From Pseudo-nitzschia pungens (taxonomy: Eukaryota > Bacillariophyta > Bacillariophyceae > Bacillariales > Bacillariaceae), in assembly GCA_037355855.1 (NCBI GenBank), contig CM074758.1, positions 1,027,001 to 1,091,000 on the forward strand: a stretch of 64,000 nt of DNA, written 5' to 3'. Of the stretch, positions 55,111-64,000 are shown piece after piece; position 1 is the first letter of the stretch, and every line of letters starts with the position of its first letter. A program made the translations under genes and the position numbers. Below the pieces are notes generated by a model. That model saw only the letters and a list, made by a program, of their open reading frames with translations. It was not told where the DNA came from and searched no databases.

Positions 55111-55299
55111 GAGTTAGTTTTCCAGAACTTCACAAAAAGTAAGGTTCTGTTTGTTGCTGATGACAAAAGAAATGTTCTGTGGGCTCACGCAGGACTTAAA
55201 CCGCGAGCTCCACATTGTGCTGAAGCCACTGCACCATATTTGCCTCTGACTTAGTACCAAAATTTTTGTACATGTATGAGACGTGAAGAGAATGTACAG

Positions 55300-55985
55300 C
55301 ACAGGCCCAAATATTAATCAATCAGTGGTGACATCTAAAGTATGGATGATTTCTCAATACTTCTTTTTGAATACTGTTGCCCATGCATAGGTTGAGGAAT
55401 ATTCACACTGGAATCACACAAATAATGACCAGAGTCACCCAGATATTGGATGTGATGGTATTTGCTAGCGGGTTGTACAGGAACAGGGCCTAATATTAAT
55501 CAATCAGTGTTGACATCTAAAGTATGGATGATTTCTCAATACTTCTTTTTGAATACTGTTGCCCATGCATAGGTTGAGGAATATTCACACTGGAATCACA
55601 CAAATAATGACCAGAGTCACCCAGATATTGGATGTGATGGTATTTGCTAGCAGGTTGTACAGTAACAGGGCCTAATATTAATCAATCAGTGGTGACATCT
55701 AAAGTATGGATGATTTCTCAATACTTCTTTTTGAATACTGTTGCCCATGCATAGGTTGAGGAATATTCACACTGGAATCACACAAATAATGACCAGAGTC
55801 ACCCAGATATTGGATGTGATGGTATTTGCTAGCGGGTTGTACAGGAACAGGGCCTAATATTAATCAATCAGTGTTGACATCTAAAGTATGGATGATTTCT
55901 CAATACTTCTTTTTGAATACTGTTGTCCATGCATAGGTTGAGGAATATTCACACTGGAATCACACAAATAATGACTAGAGTCACT
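55300..55985. repeat. Four tandem units of ~182 bp inside the hAT element
   Basis: The block ATATTAATCAATCAGT starts at about 55311, 55493, 55675 and 55857. Units are over 95 percent alike by eye and shared throughout except for a few base changes; the last is cut after about 125 bp. The sequence is AT-rich and non-coding. Confidence 0.9.
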
Positions 55986-56247
55986 GATATGAACTGAATA
56001 GGACACTGAATAGCACCTTTACAAGTACTAATAGAGTCTTTCCAGCGAATGAGCGTCCGTCCTTTTTCCGTCGACACAGCGTCTGTCCTTTTTCTGTTCA
56101 CCCAGCGAATGAGCGTCCGTCCGTCTATCCGTTTTGGAGCAAAGTGGGAGCAAAACTTTTGCTTTCGTGGGCAAAGCAAAATTTTGCAAAGCAAAAAGCA
56201 AAATTTGCTTTGCTAACTTTGCAGCGTGCCCAATCGCTAGTATCTTT

Positions 56248-57418
56248 GTAACCTTAAATGACCAAAAGTTTCTATCCCTGTGCTCGCTTGTCACCTTCAT
56301 AAGCCTATGAAATAGGGCTTACTTTTATTCGGCACGCCCGGGCATAATGTTTGAATGCCGTAAGAAACTCCGTTGTTAACAACTTTGCATACCAACTACA
56401 AGCACAAGGTAAGGTTACTCGTAAGTTACTTCCACTTCCTACTATTCTGTACGGTTTCATCCAACGCACCGGTGCAATGAGCAGTCATCCGAATCTTACG
56501 AACAAAGGACATCAACGAATATCATTTTTTTGGCTCATAACTCTCTCTCTCCTTCCATTCAGGTTTTCCCATCAACCTCAATCGCTGGGATGCAATCGCT
56601 GGGATGTGGATTCATAGCACTATGATTTCTTGTTATCTTCTGCGTAGTATTGATCCATAAAAGGCTCCGTTGAAGGCTGAAAATGTTTCGCTTTCGACAC
56701 AGTTCTTTTCCCCTAAGGTGATGTCACGAGTCGGAACTCTGAAAAAGCGACGGGACCTAGCGTCGTTCCTCTATCACCCCAGTGTGACTAGCAGAGAAGA
56801 GGAGCACAGCTATTGAACCGAATTGGCCAATTTCGATCCGAAACGCACATTTTTCGGATTGAAAGCCCGTCGCAAAATTTCGCTGCTGTCGTCGTCTCTC
56901 CAAATGTGTAGTTGACAAATCAATCTGCCAATCACTCGTTGGCGGGTTGCGAAGAAACGAAGGACGAATGAGACAATGGACTGAATGATACTGCAATCAA
57001 AGAAGTCACGATCGACCATTGGATAAGGGTTAAACCTTTCAATATGATTCGTACGAACCCGCAAAGAGCTCAAGACAAACACACACACCAATCCAAAAGA
57101 GCTCAGGTCGCAGCGCTTCTTGGGAGCAAACAACTGCGCAGACGTTCTCATTGACATTGGCATCGATTGTTTATGTTTTCGTCAGTATTATTATTTTATG
57201 TTGTCGAAAACCAACACTGATATGCTTTTGTGTTTGATTTCTGGTTTCGCAAACGACCGTGACATCATCATCATTATTTGATGTTCCGTTCGCATGGAGT
57301 TGGAATCTGTATTACATTTTGAAACAATGCTATCGCTGTATCTAGCAATACAATAGTCGTCGATTTGAACCGAAGAATCGATTCAGTAGATCAGATCATT
57401 GTTATCTGCATTGACAGC
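56248..57418. other. Intergenic spacer
   Basis: GGTAAGGTTACTC lies near 56410. No gene is recognised; short minus-strand frames near 56757-57163 lack domain signals. Confidence 0.45.
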
Positions 57419-59323
57419 TTAGGCAGACGCCTTCTTGTAGGTGAGACCGGCACCGAATTCCTCGACCCACTCATCGTTGGCGAAAGGATCTCCGCTCCAA
57501 GATGTTTGGAAGGCGGCATCGTGGTCGAAACTGGAAGGATCGTCGATGCGCTGTTCGATGTCCTCCTTGAAGTGTCGCAAGAGACCTTGGATGGGCCAGG
57601 CGGCTGCGTCCCCGAGAGCGCAAATGGTTTGTCCCTCGATCTGACGGGCGATTTCTTCGAGCATGGGGATCTCGCGCTTGTCAGCATCTCCCTTTTCCAT
57701 GCGGATGAGGACGTCTTCCAACCAGGAGGTTCCCTCTCGGCAGGGAGTGCACTGTCCGCAGGATTCGTGCTTGTAAAAGTGCGCCAATCGTCGAATGGCA
57801 GCGACCATGTCCACGGAGTCGTCAAACATGGTGATAGCGGCAGTTCCCAGCGAGGTTCCCAGGGATTTGAGGTGATCGAATTCCATAAGGGCTTGGTCAC
57901 ACAGTTCCTTGTTCATGGCGGGTGTGGAAGATCCACCGGGGATGCAGGCCTGGAGAGAGTCCCATCCGTTGCGCATACCACCGCAATGCTTTTCGATGAG
58001 TTCCTGGAGCGGAATACTCATCGATTCTTCGACAACCGTGGGGTTCTTGACGTGCCCCGAAATACCAAAGAGCTTCGTACCGCGGTTGTTTTCGTTTCCA
58101 AACGAGGCAAACCACGAGGCACCTCGTCGCAAGATGGTGGGCGAAACGGCAATCGTCTCGACGTTGGTGACGGTGGACGGACATCCAAAAACACCGACAC
58201 CGGCCGGGAATGGAGGCTTGAGGCGGGGCTTTCCCTGTCGTCCCTCGAGCGATTCGATGAGAGCGGTTTCTTCTCCGCAAATGTAGGCACCGGCACCGCG
58301 GTGCAAAAAGATGTCAAAGTCGTATCCGCTGCCAGAAGCATTCTTTCCGATGAGCCCGGCACTGTAGGCCTCGTGAATGGCTTCGTCGAGAACAACAGCC
58401 TCGTTGAAGTATTCTCCTCGAATGTAAATGTAGGCAGCACGGGCGCGCATTGCGTATCCGGCCAGCAAACATCCCTCGACGAGTTTGTGAGGGTCCTTTC
58501 GCATGATTTCACGATCCTTGCAGGTACCGGGTTCGGATTCATCGGCGTTGACAACCAAAAAGGAGGGACGGCCGTCGGTCTCCTTGGGCATGAAACTCCA
58601 CTTCAGACCGGAGGGGAAACCGGCACCTCCACGTCCTCGCAGACCGGAGTCCTTGATTTCCTGAACGATCCAATCGGGTCCCATCTGCATGATTTCCTTG
58701 GTCATGTGGTAGTCTCCGCGCTTCAGGGCATCCTTGAGACGCCAATCCTGTTCTCCGTACAAGTTCGTAAAGATACGATCCTGATCTTGCAATCCACCGT
58801 AGACGCTGCAATTCAATCAAGTCCATTTCACAGAGTAAAGACGGATCCGGGGAGAGGAATGATTGAAGGAAAAACACAATACAATGAAGAGGAGTTAGAT
58901 TTCGTGGACTGTTCGAATAGCTTTTGGTAAATTGGAATTTATTATCCGATTAATGTGCCACTAGCGTTTCTCTGTGGAGCTTTTCTAAATTGTGCATCCG
59001 TTGAGAGCTTGGGAGCTGGCTCTGTGATGTCCGATCGACTCACGAAACAACAACAGCTGTTTCAATCAAACTCTTTGCCTCGGCGTTTTCCTCAAAATCC
59101 ATTGCCTTTGCTCCGCCCGCAATCGTTGACGCTCTACGAACAAAAAGAGGAATACACTTCACGTGATAATGAGTTACCGAAGAAGAACTTACCCACTACC
59201 AGCAAGGACATCGGCACCATTGGACGAAAAGGATCGCTGAACAGCCGATTGGACAGCGCGACGGCTCGTCGCCGAGGACGACGCCGCCGCTATTCTTTTG
59301 GCAGCTACAGCAAAGTAAGCCAT
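57419..59323 (-). CDS. NDUFV1: NADH:ubiquinone oxidoreductase 51-kDa flavoprotein (NDUFV1)
   Basis: Two exons (59323-59193 and 58805-57419) with donor GTAAGT and acceptor TTGCAG give 505 residues; the join reads [14 protein letters not shown]. This complex I subunit binds NADH, FMN and a 4Fe-4S cluster and takes the first electrons from NADH in the mitochondrial matrix. Exon 1 encodes a mitochondrial presequence ([22 protein letters not shown]...QRSFSSNG). Exon 2 holds the FMN/NADH sites [31 protein letters not shown] and [19 protein letters not shown]. The cluster ligands are CGQCTPC (near residue 400) and the later Cys in TICALGDA. The length and motifs are complete. The 387-bp intron lies after the presequence. 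Confidence 0.95.
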
Positions 59324-60501
59324 CGTTATTACTGATTTGAAACAGCAACTACTTGCTGATATCACTCTCTGGTGTTCGATTGGGATAGCTGTCCCTCTTC
59401 CTGGTGCTTGCGATTGACAAGCTTGTTTCGTTAGTACTACTGGTACAATTACTACCGTGCAGCACGTTGTTGCAGTATTTTGCACTCGGCCGCTGCTGAT
59501 GATGTGCACATAGGTAATTGCTTTGTTTGTACTGTTTTTGCTAGGTATGTTTGCACAGAGGTTGTCCGTACCGAATGGTCCAATCAGATGACGAATAGTG
59601 TCTTCATTCTACCGTAGTGGGTAACCTTATTTTGCGATGAGCTTCGATAACTCTCACCCCAATACAGAAACAAACGCCGTCCCCAAAAAATAATGAAGGA
59701 ATCTCCTTCTTTCGGTCTGAGCAACTGGCTTCGCTATCCAATGGTTTCGACTCGATGGAGTCGATTGCAGGAATGTATGTATTTGACTGATCCGATCAAT
59801 TGGTTCGGAACAAAAAACCGGAGCCATTTTACGAACATACCGGTAATTATTCGTGTCGTATGTATCGTTACGTACTATGAACCGAAAGAAACGAAGACAA
59901 ACGTGTAGGGTACCGTAAATTACTGTAACCTTACCGTACGGTAACTGCTACCGATACCGGTAAGATCTTGCATCTCCCCCTCAGCATCCCAAAGGGGCAT
60001 ATCATGGTAATATCCTCTCATCAGTATCAAAATTTATTTTTGAGATAAGGTCATATCTTACTTTTTAAGTTTTGTTCCCAAAAAGTCATGTCATAATTTT
60101 TGATACTGTTCTCCACTTTTTGTACGGTATGGAAGTGTACCGTACAGAAGGTTGACATCAACCTTGGCAAAAACGGCGAAAACATATTATATATATCTGC
60201 AACTCCGGTACATTGTGGATCCTGGATGACCGTCGTGCATTTCAACGCCTGGTAAGATTACTCGAACTCTTACCTATTCGACAGCGAGGTGTCAACTACG
60301 ATTCTAGGTCAGATTGTTTCACTTTTAGGTCTCAAAAGCATCAGTCTGTTTTGGGTTTCCACCCTTCATTCGAAAGAAAGAAGGAAAGAGAAGTAAAGAA
60401 AAAATCTTCATTTATTCTTTCTGTTTCTCTGTTCCCAAAGCCAGACCAGTCTGTCAAACTCGTTCCTCGACCGATACTCACATTTTGGAACAACCGAAGA
60501 A
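59324..60501. other. Divergent spacer between NDUFV1 and the SMP/C2 gene
   Basis: No gene is recognised. GGTAACCTTA lies near 59621, GTAACCTTACCGTACGGTAAC near 59927 (21 nt, given in part: GTAACCTTACCG then TACGGTAAC) and TACCGGTAAGATCTTGC near 59955. Presumed promoters of both flanking genes lie here. Confidence 0.45.
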
Positions 60502-63262
60502 ATGCTTGCAAACTCACCGAGTGGCGCTCTTCACAGAATGGGAGCCGTCATCACAGCTCCCTCTTTTCTTGCGGGGGTTTTGTTGGGTTCCGTTGGGACC
60601 GCGATTTTGGCCTACCGCGTCTATTTGACGTTCTACAGGGTGGAAGACCAAAAGTTTCTCCCCGACGATGATTCCACTCACGGCGACGACACCGATACCA
60701 ACGATGACACCACAACCGAAAAAAAAGCAAACAAGAGAAAACAATTCAGCTCCCAAAAGCCTATGTACCGCTCTTCCCTTTTCAACATGTCCAGCATCCT
60801 CCATTCATCTCCCCAAATCGAAGAGGAAGACGACGACGACGACGAAGACGAGGGTTTCCAAAGGGTTTCGTTTTTCACGGAAGTCATCCGAGAGCTCTGG
60901 CAAGACATCAAGATAGCGGTTGCCCAAAAAGTTCGTTCCACTGTGGAACCCAAGTTTCAGACCATGTCGGCACCCATGAACTCATGCAGGTTAACCAAGG
61001 TGGATTTGGGAGACGTCCCTCTTCGACTGGACAACATTCGGGTTCATAGCGATCGCGGTGACAATCCGATTTGCAACAGGTGTTGCAAGTATGAAATAGA
61101 CATTGTTTGGGACGGAGAGTGCGACATTCGATTGCACGCTGATTATCTTGGATCCTTTGGCGTGAAGGGAATCAAGTTGTCTGCTCGTATGTCTTTTCTC
61201 CTCAAGCCCCTGATTGGGGAGGTACCGGTGGTCTCGTGCGTTCAGTACGCCTTTTGCAACCTTCCGGAGGTCGACCTAAACTTTACGGGACTTGGAAGAG
61301 TCGCCAATGTGGGTATTATCAAGTCGTCCCTGAAATCAGCCATTCAATCCGCTCTGGTTCCCTATTGCCTCCCGAATCGAAGCATTGCGAAGATCGCCGA
61401 GAAAGATGACACATTTTTTCAGGCATATACCCTACCCATCGGGATTTTGCGTGTGTGGGTCGAGCAGGGAAACAACTTTGCCATCGAGCGGAGGCTGCTA
61501 GCCAGTGACGATATTCCCGATGTTTACTTCAACGTGTCGTTAGGAGTGGACAACCCGGTCTGGAAGACGGAGACCATAAACAACGAATGCAATCCGACGT
61601 GGGGAAGTGACAACTATCGAGATTTTTTGGTATGGGATGCGGAACAACTCCTCAAACTTCACGCCTGGGACCACGACGATGGACCACTTGATCCCGACGA
61701 CGACCTGGGGTATGCCACGATTTCTGTTGCTAGGCTGTTGTTGTCGTTCAAGCTACCCTCCAAAACAATAGAATGGGATGACTCACGGAATGATCATCGG
61801 TACAGGCACAAGCTTCCATTGTACTTTAACGGGAAAAAATCGGGAGCGACCGTTACAGTTTCTGCCCAATTTGGAGCTTGGACTCCACAAATCCAAACCA
61901 CGCAACCTACTCTTCAAGGAGCTGACCACAGTATGAGCCAGAAAGATACCGGTGATATCGTTGCCGATACGGTGGAGAGTATCCAAGGTGTCTTAGTAAT
62001 CCTCATTAACCGTGCCTTTCATCTGAAACCTATCCGGGTACAAGAGGGCAATAAAGGAAACTCAACCTCTTCTGTTCCAACAAAGATAGCCAAGACTTTC
62101 GTTCGACTCCGATTTGCGGGAAAGGAGTACGACTCGGCTGTAGTATCTGCAACCGTCGAAAAAATCCTGCAAACACTCGTGATCCATCCTGTCTTTGAAA
62201 GCGCTTTTTCGATACCCTTATTATCGACATACGAACTGAATGATAATACACCGATTGTATTTGAGTTGATCGATGCGACGGCTAATGAAGAAGATAGTTT
62301 TGGCGTGGGTGCAACCAATTCTGGTGGCGAAAATGCCTCCTCAACGAGTTCCAACACTGAGGTCACCAGCAACAGAAGTGTTATCGGTTCAATGACAATC
62401 ACCGTTGGCGACTTAAATACAAATTGCAATGGCATATGGACCGGCATGCGGAAGCTGGGCCAAAGTGGGCATCTCGGTGCCACTTCTGTTCACGATGCAT
62501 CTCAAACAGGAGGAGCTGCTTTGGAGTTCCAGGCTAGATTGCACGGCGTATCCATGCAACATGCAAAAAAACCCGAACGCACCTTGATGCAACAATTAAC
62601 TCAGAAATCGAAAAGGACGAAGAAGAAGCCGAAGAAACAAACGACGGATTCGTTGGCAATGGAGGCCTCAAGCAAGTTGAAGGCATCGACGTCCTCTCCT
62701 CTTTCTAAAGAATCCATTAGTAACGAAGAAATAACAGAAAGCGGTGGTGATCAACAGAAGGCCACTCCGATCAGAAAACACGACGATCCGGATCAAGGTG
62801 GTGTCTGCCCGAGGATTGAAGATCGAGCAAGGACTATTTGGGCTCGACATTCCCAGCTGTTACTGCGAGTTGAAAGTTGTTGACAAATCCTCTGCTAACC
62901 AAGCAAACAAAAACCAAAATCCCCTTGAGCTTCGAACGGAAGCAAGGCTTTCAAAAGAATTCCGGTTCCGAACATCCACTACATACAATCTCGCGCAACC
63001 AATTTGGAACGAGCATAAGGACTTTGTGTTGCCAAACGCAAGTCTCGGCGACCGTCATGGAAAGGCAGTCGAGGTTATTTGTGACTTATGGAACGAGCAA
63101 ATGCAGAAAGGACAACATCTGCGGTTAGGAACACTCGCCATTCCTTTTCACAAACTATACGATTCCGACGGAAGCGCGGTCGCCTCGACCAAAGAGTTCC
63201 AACTCAAAAGCGGGAAATCTGATAGTGGGATTTTTCTCATGTTGGAATGTTCCCGTGTGTAA
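60502..63262 (+). CDS. SMP- and C2-domain lipid-transfer protein (extended-synaptotagmin/tricalbin-like), frame break before last C2
   Basis: Such proteins are anchored in the ER and bridge it to another membrane, moving lipids. An N-terminal membrane hairpin (FLAGVLLGSVGTAILAYRVYL) precedes an acidic linker with EEEDDDDDEDE. An SMP-like domain covers about residues 165-315 (LTKVDLGDVPLRLDNIRVHS, YEIDIVWDGECDIRL, AFCNLPEVDLNFTGL). C2A follows (about 320-440, GILRVWVEQGNNF to LDPDDDLGYATISVARLL, with acidic Ca2+-loop residues) and a more divergent C2B (about 490-690). The frame then ends at 62883, but a last C2 domain continues in the next frame from about 62744-62790 to 63262 (TTIRIKVVSARGLKIEQGLFG to GIFLMLECSRV). 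Either a short intron ends at the AACAG at 62757 with a weak GT donor (62652, 62676 or 62691 would restore frame), or there is a one-base indel. Confidence 0.82.
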
Positions 63263-63523
63263 TAATGCATCAGTGTCGTTTCACAGTTTGAGGCGCAAGA
63301 GCTTGTTGATTGTAGTAAACTAGTCATACAGTTGGACGAGTTGTTACAGCAGTCGCTTTCTAGTCATTCATTTTTGTTGCTTTTCAGTGGTACGAAACAG
63401 ACGAAAGGAGTTTGTTTCAGAACGAAAGGCGAATAGCCACAGTCACTAGAATGCACTGCTGCAACGGTTCTGCTACAACGGCCCTGCTGCGATTTGAATT
63501 GATTTTCGATAATGATATCTATG

Positions 63524-63907
63524 TTACGATCGGTACAATTGCATGTTTGCCCAGGGATCGTAGTCGTCACCGCCATTGCCATCTTCCTCTAGTGCTTTCG
63601 TTTGGACCTCGGGATCCAGACGTCCCAGCAGGGCCACGATCTGCAGCGCCCGATCCCGTGTACCCGAAGCCATGCTCGGTTCGATCGATCGTTCGGCGTA
63701 TTGCTCGAAACAGGCTTCGTAGTTTGACACGTGTGTGGCCATGTCGCGGCTGAGCGTTTCTACTTCCTTGAATCCGCGTTGCTCGAATAACTTATTGGAA
63801 AAGAGGGTCGACTTGGTTCGGACCGTTCCCTCAAAGACGACGTCATTCTCCTCGTCTTGATTTCGTAGTAAACGCTGCAAGTGGTTCAGAATCAGTGTGT
63901 CCACAGG
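63524..63907 (-). CDS. C-terminal exon of an unrecognised gene, cut by the window edge
   Basis: About 127 residues ending DDYDPWANMQLYRS. The sequence (TLILNHLQRLLRNQDEENDVV, FEGTVRTKSTLFSNKLFEQRGF, RALQIVALLGRLDPEVQTKAL) is helical, with no family I recognise. In frame, a TAG sits at 63910-63908, and TGTAG there could be a splice acceptor. Coding-like sequence continues upstream in another frame (DQSCDGGSEFVEALSVACG), so either an intron or a one-base shift lies near 63905. The 5' part is outside the window. Confidence 0.5.
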   Translation of the reverse strand, partial: PVDTLILNHLQRLLRNQDEENDVVFEGTVRTKSTLFSNKLFEQRGFKEVETLSRDMATHVSNYEACFEQYAERSIEPSMASGTRDRALQIVALLGRLDPEVQTKALEEDGNGGDDYDPWANMQLYRS

Positions 63908-64000
63908 CTACACTCAGAGCCTCGACGAATTCGCTTCCGCCGTCGCAGGATTGGTCCTGGTCTTCTTTTTTCAGTGAGCACCGCAGATTGTCAAGGAGAT

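Larger units (their letters stand above)
51037..56247 (-). mobile_element. hAT-superfamily DNA transposon with 8-bp target duplication (non-autonomous)
   Basis: The element spans 51045-56239. It begins TAGCGATTGGGCACGCT and ends with the exact complement of those 17 bases. A second shared block, GCAAAGCAAATTTTGCT, lies inside each end, so the inverted repeats reach about 48 bp with mismatches. It is flanked by a perfect 8-bp direct duplication GTATCTTT (51037-51044 and 56240-56247), the hAT hallmark. Inside are a transposase C-terminal fragment at 54029 on the minus strand and three different tandem arrays. The intact ends and duplication suggest a fairly recent insertion. Since no complete transposase is present, it would need a helper element to move. 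Confidence 0.93.

Noticed and set aside
55180..55255. tRNA-like sequence in the hAT element
   Set aside because: No cloverleaf could be drawn by eye, and the B-box consensus is absent.
57365..58930. 521-codon plus-strand frame opposite NDUFV1
   Set aside because: It mirrors the strongly conserved complex I gene and has no domain of its own.

Overview
The window is nuclear DNA of a diatom, most likely a pennate one. This is inferred from the gene set: two single-domain voltage-gated cation channels of the algal EukCat type, several nuclear-encoded plastid proteins whose presequences carry an Ala-Phe type cleavage motif, short GT-AG introns, and gene-sparse spacers full of short palindromes. 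No operons or bacterial features are visible. Species identity cannot be read from the sequence.

Layout. 1-1.6 kb: trinucleotide-rich spacer. 1.6-7.5 kb: two divergent paralogous voltage-gated channels. 7.7-15.9 kb: a CIA30-family plastid protein, a small UBA-like gene, a leucine-rich-repeat (LRR) protein and ATG5 (autophagy). 16.1-17.1 kb: a plastid-targeted AhpC/TSA-like redox protein with an in-frame UGA at the redox site and a convincing SECIS candidate in its 3' UTR, so a probable selenoprotein. 17.9-22.1 kb: a membrane protein of unknown function and a protein with SH3-like repeats and C2H2 fingers. 22.3-25.6 kb: inverted-repeat structures and an LRR gene remnant. 26.0-31.1 kb: an ATAD5/Elg1-like clamp-unloader ATPase with an IPT/TIG insert. 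33.3-35.6 kb: an unknown gene with three frame breaks. 35.6-38.9 kb: spacer with a degenerate tandem array of about 190 bp period. 39.0-41.8 kb: an mTERF-like organellar protein. 42.4-50.8 kb: a lumenal FKBP isomerase, an abundant-type plastid protein, MGDG synthase and two small secreted proteins. 51.0-56.2 kb: one hAT transposon with a perfect 8-bp target duplication, carrying three unrelated tandem arrays and a transposase fragment. 57.4-64.0 kb: complex I NDUFV1, an SMP/C2 lipid-transfer protein, and a partial gene at the edge.

The genes are not one pathway. Several serve the plastid: CIA30, the selenoprotein, FKBP, MGDG synthase, the 255-residue protein and possibly mTERF. Others serve membrane excitability, autophagy, DNA replication, respiration and membrane contact sites. 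The most notable items are the selenoprotein with its SECIS, the array-laden hAT element, the channel pair with divergent pore filters, and a palindromic GTAAGGTT/AACCTTAC motif that recurs between genes across the window.
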